A stretch of DNA of 64,000 nucleotides from Planctomycetota bacterium (GTDB lineage: Bacteria; Planctomycetota; UBA1135; GCA-002686595), in contig JAIOPM010000058.1 of NCBI GenBank assembly GCA_021413885.1, forward strand, positions 1 through 64,000. Reading direction: 5' to 3'. Below, piece by piece: positions 1 to 8,068 of the stretch. A program made the translations under genes and the position numbers. Below the pieces are notes generated by a model. That model made no database searches and was not told the origin of the DNA. It saw only the letters and a list, made by a program, of their open reading frames with translations. Each line of letters begins with the position of its first letter. Position 1 is the stretch's first letter.

Positions 1-600
1 GCCGTCGCCCGCATCCAAACGATAGTTGAGGTTCGCGATCGTGAAGCGGTGCTTCGACACGAGCTCGCGCAGATCGTTCTCCGGCAACACCTGATCGCGC
101 GCGAACCGCACGACGAAGTGAGCGTAGAACTGCATCGGCAACCGCGTCTCGATCCAGCGGAAGACCGACAACGTGCCCAGCGTCAACGCCGTCGCGAGCA
201 CGGCCGGGAAGTAGAACCCGATGCCGATCAGGATCCCGATCGCCGCGGTGATCCAGATCGAGGCCGCGGTCGTCAGCCCGCGCACCGTCAGACCTTCCTT
301 GATGATCGCGCCGGCGCCGAGGAAGCCGATGCCGGTCATGATCCCCTGCGCCATGCGCGTCGGATCGAGCGTCAACCGCACGTCGTCGCGCACCGGAACC
401 CATTGGTCCTCGAAGACGGTGATCAACATCAACAACGCGGTCGAGAGGCAGACGAGCGCGTGCGTGCGAAAACCCGCCGGTCGGCCGTGATAGCTGCGCT
501 CGAGGCCGATCAAACCGCCGATCAGCAGCGCGACCACCAACCGCCGCGCGATCTCCTCGCTGGTGGCGTCGAACCAAGTCGTATCGGGAAGGACGAGCAT
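1..600 (-). CDS. MgtC/SapB family membrane protein (3' end outside window)
   Basis: Read on the minus strand from an ATG at 600, the frame is open to the window edge (200 codons), so the C-terminus is missing. The product has several hydrophobic helices, a GLIGLERS-type motif near residue 30 and a GFLGAGAI motif near residue 95, both hallmarks of the MgtC/SapB membrane domain. A soluble C-terminal part begins about residue 160 (MQFYAHFVVRF onward). MgtC-family proteins sit in the inner membrane and are linked to magnesium or phosphate homeostasis, but the substrate of such homologues is generally unknown. It lies 76 bases downstream of the kinase gene on the same strand. Confidence 0.85.
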   Translation of the reverse strand, partial: MLVLPDTTWFDATSEEIARRLVVALLIGGLIGLERSYHGRPAGFRTHALVCLSTALLMLITVFEDQWVPVRDDVRLTLDPTRMAQGIMTGIGFLGAGAIIKEGLTVRGLTTAASIWITAAIGILIGIGFYFPAVLATALTLGTLSVFRWIETRLPMQFYAHFVVRFARDQVLPENDLRELVSKHRFTIANLNYRLDAGDG

Positions 601-676
601 CGCGGCGGATCGAATGTCGATCGACACGCGCCCGCGGGTGAAGTTCGCGCCGCCGCGCGCGTCCCTCGAACGGCTC

Positions 677-3600
677 TCAGCGCGCGCAGAGCTCGTCGAG
701 CGCGCGGTCGACGGACTCGGCGAAATCGCCGCGCGCGAACGTCGCTCGTGCGCGCTCGCCGAATCCGCCCTGCGCGAGGAACGCGGCGAGGCGGCGTTCG
801 AACTCGTCGGGCGCGACGCCGCGCGGGCGGCCGTAACGATCATTCTCGTCGTCGAGCACGACGCGGACACCGAGGCCCATCGATGCGGCGCGGCGCACGC
901 GCTCGATCGGTGTGTCGGGATGGATCGGCCCGTCGAGCACGAGCACGCCGCGGAAGAGTCCCGGCGTGCGCGTCGCGACGTCGAACGCGACCATCGCGCC
1001 TTCGCCGTCGCCGGCGATCCACACGCGCGAGCGATCGATCGCGTGCACGCTCGAGAACGCGTGGACGGCGGCGGCGACGCGCGCCTCGAACAGATCCGGC
1101 CGGCGCGCGAGATCGCGCGCGTCGTTGAGCCAGTGCATGCCGCGTTCGGGATTCGCGGAGGTCGCGAGCGAACCGCTCGGCGCGAGGATCGCGAAACCGA
1201 GGCGCTGCGCGCGCGCGCGCCACGCGGCATCGAGCGTTTGATCGGGCGTCGAGCCCGCGTCGTGGAGCAACACCAAGAGCGAGCGCGGTTTCGACGCGTC
1301 GCTCGGCGGGACGAACGTCGTCGTGCGCGCGGCGAAGTCGCGGGTCGCGCGCTCGGAGTCCTGGAGCTCGGCTTGGAGCGGCGGCCAACGCGCATCGTCG
1401 CGCAGCACCGCGAGGTCCGCGTCGTTCGACACCGTGCGCAACCGATCCGCGCGCGTCCCGAACCCCCACTCGACCGCGCGCGACAACCACTCGAAGCCCG
1501 CGTCGTTCTCGCCGGCGAGCGCGTGCGCGCACGCGAGGTTGTACGCGCAGACCGAGTACTCTGGCCGCAACGCGAGGCAACGTTCGAAGCGCTCGCACGC
1601 GTGCGCGAGTTGGCGCGACTGCAGCGCGGTGATGCCCTCTTGGAACGTCGTGTCGTACTCGGCGCGCGTCTCGCTCTCGACCGAGAACGGCGGCCGCACG
1701 TCGGTGACGAAGCGCGGCGAATCGCCGACCAACGCACGCGCGCGTTCGCGGTGACCCGCTGCGCCGTCGGCGTTGCCCGCGAGCTCGAGCACGCGCGCGA
1801 GGTCGAGCTCGGTGCGCACGATCGCCGCGACGTCGGGCGACCACGCAGCGCGTTGGATCGCGAGCGCGCGTTCGAAGCGCTCGGTCGCGCCCTCGAGTTC
1901 GCCGTGCGCCGCGCGTGAACGCGCCGAACGAGCAAGCGCCTCCGCCGCCGCGTCGGATTCCTCGCCGTGGACGGCGATCGCGAGCTCGACCGCGCGTTCG
2001 TAGTGCGTCCGCGCGCGCTCGGCGTCGCCGCAGAGATCGCTCGCGTCGGCGAGCGCGAGCTCGAGCCGCGCCGCGGCGGCGCTGGTCGCGGCGCCCGAAT
2101 CGGCGAGCGCCACCAAGCCGCGTTCGGCGAGCAGGAGCGCGACGCCGGAGTCGCCGCGTGCGAGGTGCGCGAGAGCGAGACGTTCGAGCAGACCCGCGAG
2201 CTCGTTCGGATCGGTGTCGCCTAGGCTCTCGCGCAGCGCGAGCGCGCGGTCGAGCAGCGGGATCGCGCGTTCGGCGAGGCCGAGGTTCGCGAACGCCGCG
2301 CCGGTCGCCTCGAACAGCGCGGCCTGCAGCTCGGGCTCGTTCTGCAAGTTGGTCATCGAACGCTCGACGCCGCGGTCGAGCAGCTCGCGCGCGCTGATCG
2401 TCTCGCCCGCGTCGCGTTCGTCGTCGGCGAGCGCGAATTGGTTCACCAGCTCGTCGATCGCCTTGGTCTTGACCAACGCCTCGCGCGCGGTGCGCGATTG
2501 TTCGCCGCGGATCGCGCGGTTCGCGAGGAAGAGCCCGAGCGGCAGACCGACGACCACCGTCGCCGCGAGCGCCGCCGCGCTCGCCCGCGCCGGATTGCGG
2601 CGCACCCAACGCGAGACGCGGCGCCAGGTGCTGGTCGGCCGCGCGCGGACCGGTTGAAACGCGAGAAAGCGGCGCAAGTCGGCCGCGAGATCGACCATCG
2701 ACGGATAGCGCCGCGCGCGATCCTTCTCGAGCGCGACCGACACGATCGTCTCGAGGTCGCGCGGCACCAACGGATTCAAGCGCGAGAGCAACGGCGGCTC
2801 CTTGCTCTGGATCGCGCGGAAGACCTGCGCGGTGTTCGCGCCCTCGAAGGGCCGACGGAACGCGAGCAACTCGAACAGCGTGACGCCGAGCGAATACACG
2901 TCGCAGCGCGCGTCGAGCTCGCTCGGGCTCCCCGAGAGTTGCTCGGGCGCGACGTAGTACGGCGAGCCCGCGAACTCGCCCGACCGCGTCAACGCCGGAT
3001 CGTCGTCGAGGCGCGCGAGCCCGAGGTCGAAGACCTTCGGCCGCGCATCGGGCCCGATCATCACGTTCGACGGCTTGACGTCGCGATGGACGACGCCGTG
3101 CGCATGCGCGTGCGCCAACGCGTCGGCGATCTCGGTCACCCACCGGCACACGGTCTCGACATAGGTGCGCCCCCACTCGGTGGTGTCGGCGAGCGCTCGT
3201 TCGGGAGCGACGCGGCCCGCGATGATGCGGCGCAGGAGCGGCGGATCGATCTCCGCGAACGGTCGACCGCTCGCGCGCAATTCCTCGAGCACGGTCGCGA
3301 GCGTCGTGCCCTCGAGGTGCTCCATCGCGAACCACAGACGGCCTTCGCTCTCGCCGACGTCGAGGACGTGGACGAAACTCGGATGGTCGAGCGCTCCCGC
3401 CGCGCGCATCTCGCGTTCGAAACGCGCACGCAGACGTTGCGTGCGTTCCTCGTCGCCGATCAGCGGCGCGTGCGCGACTTTGATCGCGATGCGGCGACCG
3501 TGCGCGTCGTCCTCGGCGAGGTAGACGCTACCCATCCCGCCGGAACCGAGCGTGTCGATCACGCGGTACGGACCGATGCGCGCCGGCGCGTTGCGCTCGG

Positions 3601-3775
3601 ACGGCAGGAGCCCGAGGCGCAGCAGCGCGCGCAGTCGCTCGGTCAGGCGGCGCGCGAGCTCGGCGTCGTCCGCGGCGACGCGCGCGACGGAAGAAAATCC
3701 TTCCTCGGCGAAGTGCTCGACGCACTCGGCGAGCAAAGCCTCGACGCGTTCGTCCTTCGATCCCGACTCGCTCAC
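677..3775 (-). CDS. Ser/Thr protein kinase with TM segment, TPR region and degenerate alpha/beta-hydrolase domain
   Basis: 1032 residues from a GTG start. An N-terminal Hanks-type kinase domain spans about 67-370, with the Gly-rich loop GSGGMG near 77-82, Lys99, HRD at 230-232 and DLG (for DFG) at 250-252, so catalysis looks intact. A transmembrane helix lies near 399-418, then TPR-like helices about 480-800, then a C-terminal domain (about 831-1030) resembling PHB-depolymerase or esterase folds. There the nucleophile elbow reads GDGEG (922-926): the Ser of GxSxG is replaced by Gly, so hydrolase activity is unlikely and a sensing role is my inference. The gene is divergent from the ECF sigma gene, 47 bases apart, which suggests the kinase signals to that sigma factor, a pairing described in Planctomycetes. 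Confidence 0.9.
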   Translation of the reverse strand: MSESGSKDERVEALLAECVEHFAEEGFSSVARVAADDAELARRLTERLRALLRLGLLPSERNAPARIGPYRVIDTLGSGGMGSVYLAEDDAHGRRIAIKVAHAPLIGDEERTQRLRARFEREMRAAGALDHPSFVHVLDVGESEGRLWFAMEHLEGTTLATVLEELRASGRPFAEIDPPLLRRIIAGRVAPERALADTTEWGRTYVETVCRWVTEIADALAHAHAHGVVHRDVKPSNVMIGPDARPKVFDLGLARLDDDPALTRSGEFAGSPYYVAPEQLSGSPSELDARCDVYSLGVTLFELLAFRRPFEGANTAQVFRAIQSKEPPLLSRLNPLVPRDLETIVSVALEKDRARRYPSMVDLAADLRRFLAFQPVRARPTSTWRRVSRWVRRNPARASAAALAATVVVGLPLGLFLANRAIRGEQSRTAREALVKTKAIDELVNQFALADDERDAGETISARELLDRGVERSMTNLQNEPELQAALFEATGAAFANLGLAERAIPLLDRALALRESLGDTDPNELAGLLERLALAHLARGDSGVALLLAERGLVALADSGAATSAAAARLELALADASDLCGDAERARTHYERAVELAIAVHGEESDAAAEALARSARSRAAHGELEGATERFERALAIQRAAWSPDVAAIVRTELDLARVLELAGNADGAAGHRERARALVGDSPRFVTDVRPPFSVESETRAEYDTTFQEGITALQSRQLAHACERFERCLALRPEYSVCAYNLACAHALAGENDAGFEWLSRAVEWGFGTRADRLRTVSNDADLAVLRDDARWPPLQAELQDSERATRDFAARTTTFVPPSDASKPRSLLVLLHDAGSTPDQTLDAAWRARAQRLGFAILAPSGSLATSANPERGMHWLNDARDLARRPDLFEARVAAAVHAFSSVHAIDRSRVWIAGDGEGAMVAFDVATRTPGLFRGVLVLDGPIHPDTPIERVRRAASMGLGVRVVLDDENDRYGRPRGVAPDEFERRLAAFLAQGGFGERARATFARGDFAESVDRALDELCAR

Positions 3776-3784
3776 GGTCCGATC

Positions 3785-3816
3785 AACGTAACACGACCGC
3801 GTCGCGCCGGTAGGAT
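3785..3816. promoter_or_regulatory. Divergent promoter region between kinase and ECF sigma genes
   Basis: TAGGAT at 3811-3816 stands six bases before the sigma ATG, and on the other strand TACGTT (3790-3785) stands nine bases before the kinase GTG. Both look like -10 boxes of nearly leaderless transcripts. No convincing -35 element or Shine-Dalgarno site is visible for either gene. Confidence 0.5.
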
Positions 3817-3822
3817 GGCGGG

Positions 3823-4413
3823 ATGACGCGCGACGACCAGGGCGAGGCCGGCGGCTCGCGCGTGCATTTGCTCGAGGAGCACCTCGCCGCGCTGCGCGTC
3901 TACGTCAGGAATCGCCTCGGCGAACGTCTGCGCGCGAAAGAGACCAGCCAGGACCTCGTGCAGTCGATCTGTCGCGACGTCTTGACGGACCTCGACGGTT
4001 TCCAGGATCGCGGCGGGTCGAGCTTTCGCGATTGGCTGTTGCGCACCGCCGAGAACAAGATCGTCGACAAAGTGCGCTTCTGGGGTCGCGAACGGCGCGC
4101 GTCCGATCGCGAAGTGTCGTTGCAGGCGGCGCAGGGCGATTCGACCGACGACGCTCGGTTGCTCGCGCAGATCTATTCGCTCGCGACGCCGAGCCAGGCC
4201 GCGGTCGCGCGCGAGGAGCTCGAGCGCCTCGAGCGCGCGTTCCGCGAATTGCCCGAGGACTACCGCACCGCGATCGTGTTGTCGCGCGTGCACGGACTCT
4301 CCGGCGCGGACATCGCGGCGAAGCTCGGGCGCAGCGAAGGCGCGACGCGCACGCTCTTGTCGCGCGCTCTCGCGCGACTCGCGTTGGTGATGGAAGGCGA
4401 CGAGAATTCCTGA
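3823..4413 (+). CDS. ECF-type RNA polymerase sigma factor
   Basis: 196 residues. Sigma region 2 covers about 25-95 (SQDLVQSICRDVL and the following FRDWLLRTAENKIVDK helix), and region 4 covers about 135-190 with FRELPEDYRTAIVLSRVHGLS and the recognition helix of a typical ECF factor. There is no anti-sigma gene next to it; the divergent partner is a membrane Ser/Thr kinase, so phosphorylation rather than an anti-sigma factor may control it, as proposed for kinase-linked ECF groups of Planctomycetes. The start is supported by a TAGGAT box six bases upstream. It ends at a strong hairpin shared with the convergent gene. Confidence 0.92.
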   Translation: MTRDDQGEAGGSRVHLLEEHLAALRVYVRNRLGERLRAKETSQDLVQSICRDVLTDLDGFQDRGGSSFRDWLLRTAENKIVDKVRFWGRERRASDREVSLQAAQGDSTDDARLLAQIYSLATPSQAAVAREELERLERAFRELPEDYRTAIVLSRVHGLSGADIAAKLGRSEGATRTLLSRALARLALVMEGDENS

Positions 4414-4419
4414 AGAGGC

Positions 4420-4455
4420 GCGAGCCTCGGGCCGTCGCAAGGCCCCGAGGCTCGC
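4420..4455. terminator. Bidirectional hairpin between convergent genes
   Basis: A 14-base left arm (4420-4433) pairs with 4441-4455 across a seven-base loop, with a single bulged C, giving a very GC-rich stem. It lies seven bases after the sigma stop and 20 bases before the stop of the opposing gene. There is no T-run, as is usual in such GC-rich genomes, so termination is inferred from position and stem strength. Confidence 0.6.
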
Positions 4456-4474
4456 ACGCTTCTGCCACCGTCGG

Positions 4475-5719
4475 TCAGGGGAGGAAAGTCACGCTGTAGG
4501 CGTTGGTCGTGTTGAACGCCGCGCCGCACGGACCGGCCGGATCACGGAACCAACCTTGGAAGTTCCACGTCGAGCCCGCGGCGATGTGACCGCTCGCCGG
4601 GAACTGCGTGTTGGCGTAGGAGGCGACGTTCGCGAGCTCGAACGAGCCCGACGCGCTCGCCTTCGAGAGCGGGAAGCGGAACAACGGGTAGCCCGAGGCT
4701 CCGGTGCAGAGTTGGCCCGCGCCGAACGGGATCTGGTTCTGGATGCCGCCCATGTAGAAGCGACCGTTCTTGTTCGCCGGCAGCGAGAACGCGGTGATGC
4801 GCAGGTCGTCGGCGCCGATGCTCGCGGTGCCCGAACCGGTCAGACGCGAACCGAAGCCCGACGAGTTCGTGCAACCGCCGACCGCGTCGTCGTTGCCGCA
4901 CGGGCATGCGGTGCCGAAGCAGTACGCGCTGCCGGGCTCGCCCGTTTCGAGGATCGCGAGCGCGTCGACGGAGACGGATTGCGTCCAGCTCGCCTTCACC
5001 GCGCCGGTGAAGCGTTCGAGACGACGCACGGTGTGGTTGGTGCCGCCGACCAGGATGTCACCGACGTGCAGGACGAGCGCTTCGCAATCGTTGCCCGCGG
5101 CGAACGACGTGTCGATCTGCTGCGTGACGCGATTGACGCGGTAGATGAAGCCGTTCGACGCGCCGAGGATCATGTGCGTGGGATCGAGCACGAGCGAGTT
5201 GACCGGCCCGCCGCACGAACCGAAGAACTGCATGCCGGCGCCGGTGTTCGCGTCGCAGCGTTGCACGATGCCGAACGAGCTGCCGAGGTAGAGCATGTCG
5301 CCGTCGAGCGCCATCGCGGTGACCGGCACCGGAGCTTGGATCGTCGACAACACTTGCCCCGTGTTCTTGTCGAGGCGCGCAACCGTCTGGTCCGAGCCGC
5401 CGACCAACAGATTGCCGTTGTGAATCAAGAGCGCTTGCGCATCGTTCGGCGCGTCGTACGCGTAGAGCAGGACGCCGGTCGAGTGATCGCGCACGTAGAT
5501 GCGACCGAGCACGTCCCCGATGTAGAGGTCCTGGCCGTCGAGGACCATCGACTGCGCTTGCCCACCGCACGCGCCGATCGTGTTCGACGTCGCGTCGAAC
5601 GGCGTGCCTTGGTAGACGACGGTCGAGGTGCTCGCGATGAAGAGGTCGTCCGCCGACGCGTTGGACGCCGCGACCAGCGCGGCGAGGACGACGAGTGAAG
5701 AACCGAGGGAGGTCTGCAT
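4475..5719 (-). CDS. Secreted beta-propeller-like protein with cysteine-rich C-terminal domain
   Basis: 414 residues. Residues 1-24 form a signal peptide ending near ASADD. Residues about 25-260 contain repeated blocks such as DGQDLYIGDVLGRIYV, GNLLVGGSDQTVARLD and GDILVGGTNHTVRRL, a propeller-like arrangement of roughly 40-residue repeats resembling PQQ or WD proteins. From about 266 a YCFGTACPCGN segment introduces a Cys-rich beta domain with a conserved NSSGFGSRL stretch; I associate this C-terminal domain with large families of secreted planctomycetal proteins. No enzyme motif is visible. It may be an exported or surface structural protein. It stands alone between two oppositely directed units. 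Confidence 0.75.
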   Translation of the reverse strand: MQTSLGSSLVVLAALVAASNASADDLFIASTSTVVYQGTPFDATSNTIGACGGQAQSMVLDGQDLYIGDVLGRIYVRDHSTGVLLYAYDAPNDAQALLIHNGNLLVGGSDQTVARLDKNTGQVLSTIQAPVPVTAMALDGDMLYLGSSFGIVQRCDANTGAGMQFFGSCGGPVNSLVLDPTHMILGASNGFIYRVNRVTQQIDTSFAAGNDCEALVLHVGDILVGGTNHTVRRLERFTGAVKASWTQSVSVDALAILETGEPGSAYCFGTACPCGNDDAVGGCTNSSGFGSRLTGSGTASIGADDLRITAFSLPANKNGRFYMGGIQNQIPFGAGQLCTGASGYPLFRFPLSKASASGSFELANVASYANTQFPASGHIAAGSTWNFQGWFRDPAGPCGAAFNTTNAYSVTFLP

Positions 5720-5843
5720 GGTGGACGTGGAGGGTTGAGGAAAAGGACGGAGGCGCGCGGGGTAGACGGCCTGCCAAGGGCGATCAGCGTCGCGCAGCGG
5801 CGAGGGTTACAGCGCGCTCGCGAACTTTCCGCGCGGCGAGGGC

Positions 5844-5871
5844 TTGACGCCTACGACACTTGTAGTAGGTT
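5844..5871 (+). promoter_or_regulatory. blaI promoter with overlapping BlaI-type operator
   Basis: TTGACG (5844-5849), a 16-base spacer and TAGGTT (5866-5871) form a good promoter. A 16-base dyad TACGACACTTGTAGTA (5852-5867) fills the spacer and touches the -10 box. It fits the TACnACAnnTGTnGTA pattern bound by BlaI/MecI repressors, so BlaI probably represses its own operon here. The ATG follows the -10 box by seven bases, implying a leaderless message. Confidence 0.8.
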
Positions 5872-5878
5872 CGCGCTC

Positions 5879-6256
5879 ATGCACCTCAGCGAGGCGGAGT
5901 GGAAGCTGATGCACGCGCTGTGGGAGACCGCGCCGCGTTCGGCGCGTGACGTCCACGGCGCGGTCGCGGAAGAGACCGGGTGGGCGTACACCACGGTCAA
6001 GACGATGCTCGACCGCCTCGTCGAAAAGGGCGCTTTGCGCTCGAAGATGCGCTCGAATCAGAGTTTCTACTCGCCGTCGGTGACGCAGCAGGACGCGCGC
6101 ACCACCGCGTTGCGCGCGCTGCTCGATCGCGCGTTCGGCGGAGCGCTCGGCGGGTTGGTCGCGCACATGGCGGACGACGACGAACTCTCGGCGAAGGAGC
6201 GCACCGAGGTCGAAGCGTTGTTGACGCGCCTCGAGCAGCGGAGGAAGAAGACGTGA
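5879..6256 (+). CDS. blaI: BlaI/MecI/CopY family transcriptional repressor
   Basis: 125 residues from the ATG at 5879; a longer upstream reading is possible but would run through the promoter and operator. The N-terminal winged helix (about residues 1-75, MHLSEAEWKLMHALWE through YTTVKTMLDRLVEKGAL) is the BlaI/MecI DNA-binding domain, followed by a dimerisation helix region. The protein should repress the operon until its partner protease cleaves it. Its stop overlaps the GTG of the M56 protease gene by four bases. Confidence 0.9.
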   Translation: MHLSEAEWKLMHALWETAPRSARDVHGAVAEETGWAYTTVKTMLDRLVEKGALRSKMRSNQSFYSPSVTQQDARTTALRALLDRAFGGALGGLVAHMADDDELSAKERTEVEALLTRLEQRRKKT

Positions 6257-7338
6257 GCACGTTCCTCGAGAACGGCGCCGCCGCATGGTGGGCGTGGCTC
6301 GCGCCGGCGGCGTGGCATGCGACGTGGATCGGCGTGTTCGTCGTCTGCGGCGAGCGCATCGCCGTGCATCGACTCGCGCCCGCGTACCGAGCCGCGTTGT
6401 GGTGGCTCTTCTTCGCGAGCTGGCTCGTGCCGTCGATCGTCGCGTCGCCGCTTTCGGTGCGCGAGACCGTCGAAGCGGCGATCACGCCGTGGTCGAGCGC
6501 GAGCTACGAGAGCCCGTTGCCGCTCGTCGCGCTCGCGTCGCTTTGGCTCGTCGGCGTGTGCGCGTGCGCCGCGCGGCTCGCGCTCGGTCATGCGCGCGGA
6601 CTGCGCGCGCTCGCCGTGGGCTCTCGTCCCGCGAACACGACGCTCGCGCGCGAAGGGGCGAGACTCGCGGCTCGTGTCGCGCCCAAGAAGCGCGTCACGT
6701 TCCACGTCTCACCGCGAATCGCCTCGCCGGCGGTGATCGGACTCTTCCGGCCGCGCGTCTATCTCCCCGAACGCTTCGCCGCCTCGCCGCGCGAGCGCGA
6801 ACACGCTCTGCTCCACGAGTTGACCCACGTCGCGCGCCGTGACGTCGCGCGCGCTCTCGTCGTCGAGCTCCTGTGCGCGCTCTTCTGGTTCCATCCGCTC
6901 GCGTGGTTCGGCGCGCGGCGTCTCGCTCTTGCGCGCGAGCTCGCGTGCGACGCGCGCGTGACCGCTCTGCTCGGCGAAGAAGCCGACGCGTACCGCGCGA
7001 CGCTCGCTCACGGCGCACTCTTGCGCGTCGACGCGCGAGCGATCGGCGCACTCGGACTGCTGGGCGGCGCGCGCATCGTCGAACGGCTGCGCGCACTCGA
7101 ACGGCGCCCGCGTCTCCCCCATCGACAACACGCCGCGCTCGCGAGCGCGCTCTTCCTCGTCGGCTGCGTCACGCTGCTGCCGGCGGCCGTGAATCCAACG
7201 CTCGAACTGCGCGCCGTCGCGCAACGCGTGCTCGATTCGGCGTCCGCCGGCGAGCGCACGAGCTGTTTCACCCTCCACGCCGCGGCGCTGGCGCTCCGCG
7301 ACGAATCGTCCCCTTCGACCCCAGCTCCCACGGAATGA
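6253..7338 (+). CDS. blaR1: BlaR1/MecR1-type M56 membrane metalloprotease
   Basis: 361 residues starting at a GTG that overlaps the blaI stop. Hydrophobic helices lie near 12-33, 46-63, 88-112 and 294-312. The zinc protease motif HELTH is at 188-192, with RELACD (Glu229) as the likely third ligand and WFHPLAW between, as in M56 peptidases. Family members cleave BlaI-type repressors after sensing a signal. This one lacks the C-terminal penicillin-binding sensor domain of staphylococcal BlaR1 and ends after the last helix with about 50 residues, so its signal is unlikely to be a beta-lactam bound in the classical way. Confidence 0.85.
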   Translation: MSTFLENGAAAWWAWLAPAAWHATWIGVFVVCGERIAVHRLAPAYRAALWWLFFASWLVPSIVASPLSVRETVEAAITPWSSASYESPLPLVALASLWLVGVCACAARLALGHARGLRALAVGSRPANTTLAREGARLAARVAPKKRVTFHVSPRIASPAVIGLFRPRVYLPERFAASPREREHALLHELTHVARRDVARALVVELLCALFWFHPLAWFGARRLALARELACDARVTALLGEEADAYRATLAHGALLRVDARAIGALGLLGGARIVERLRALERRPRLPHRQHAALASALFLVGCVTLLPAAVNPTLELRAVAQRVLDSASAGERTSCFTLHAAALALRDESSPSTPAPTE

Positions 7339-7958
7339 CCATGAAACTCGCCGCCGTCGCCGCCGCTCTCGCGCTCACCGCCGCTTCGCTCTTCGCCTTC
7401 CAGGACAAGCCCGAGCGTTTCGCCTACCCGAAGCCCGACGACATGAAGGCGGGCATGGCGCGCTGGGTGGCGACGTGCAAGGCGGGTCCGCCACACGCGC
7501 GCTTGAACGAATTGCTCGGCGATTGGGACGTCACGCTGCGCATGTACATGGGCGGGCCCGATGCCAAGCCGAGCGAGACCAAGGGCGGCTCGGCGACGGC
7601 GACGTGGTTCAGCGACGGCAAATGGCTCCAGATCGACACGAACTACCTGTTCATGGGGCAGCAGCTGCATCACCGCACGACGCTCGGCTACGACAACTTC
7701 AAGAACCGCTACGTCGCGAGCTTCGTCGATTCGATGCAGACGACTCTGAACACCGCCTCCGGACTCTTCAGCCAAGACGGCAACGATCTGATCCTGTGGG
7801 GCACGATCGACGAGCCGATGACGCCCGAGCAGGACAAAACGGTCCGCTACATCTACCGCCACTACGGCCAGGACAAGTGGCTCCTCGAAGTCCACGACAT
7901 GATGATCGGCGAGGGCAACACGCGCGTGCTCGAGTTCGAGTACACGCGCAAGAAGTAG
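7335..7958 (+). CDS. Secreted DUF1579 family protein
   Basis: 207 residues; the ATG at 7335 overlaps the stop of the protease gene (ATGA), with another ATG two codons on. A signal peptide covers about 1-22. The body starts with LNELLGDWDVTLRMY and continues with GYDNFKNRYVASFVDSM and a C-terminal beta strand set, the pattern of DUF1579, a lipocalin-like family of unknown function frequent in Planctomycetes. Translational coupling makes it the third gene of the BlaI-controlled operon, so it is likely the output of that regulatory pair. Confidence 0.8.
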   Translation: MTMKLAAVAAALALTAASLFAFQDKPERFAYPKPDDMKAGMARWVATCKAGPPHARLNELLGDWDVTLRMYMGGPDAKPSETKGGSATATWFSDGKWLQIDTNYLFMGQQLHHRTTLGYDNFKNRYVASFVDSMQTTLNTASGLFSQDGNDLILWGTIDEPMTPEQDKTVRYIYRHYGQDKWLLEVHDMMIGEGNTRVLEFEYTRKK

Positions 7959-7961
7959 CGA

Positions 7962-8061
7962 TACGGAGCCAGGCTCGACTCGGCCGTTTTCGGCGGCCGA
8001 CGGCGTTTCCATCCCTCGTGCGCCCTCCGGCGAAAACGGCCGAGTCGAGCCTGGCTCCGTA
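7962..8061. repeat. Palindromic repeat, copy A
   Basis: Perfect 31-base inverted arms, 7962-7992 and 8031-8061, enclose a 38-base loop. The arm begins TACGGAGCCAGGCTCGACTC. Termini (TACSGAGYCAG) match the other copies in this window, but the inner arm differs from copies B-E while staying fully self-complementary. It lies between two convergent genes, four bases after the DUF1579 stop. Confidence 0.9.
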
Positions 8062-8068
8062 CTGTCAT

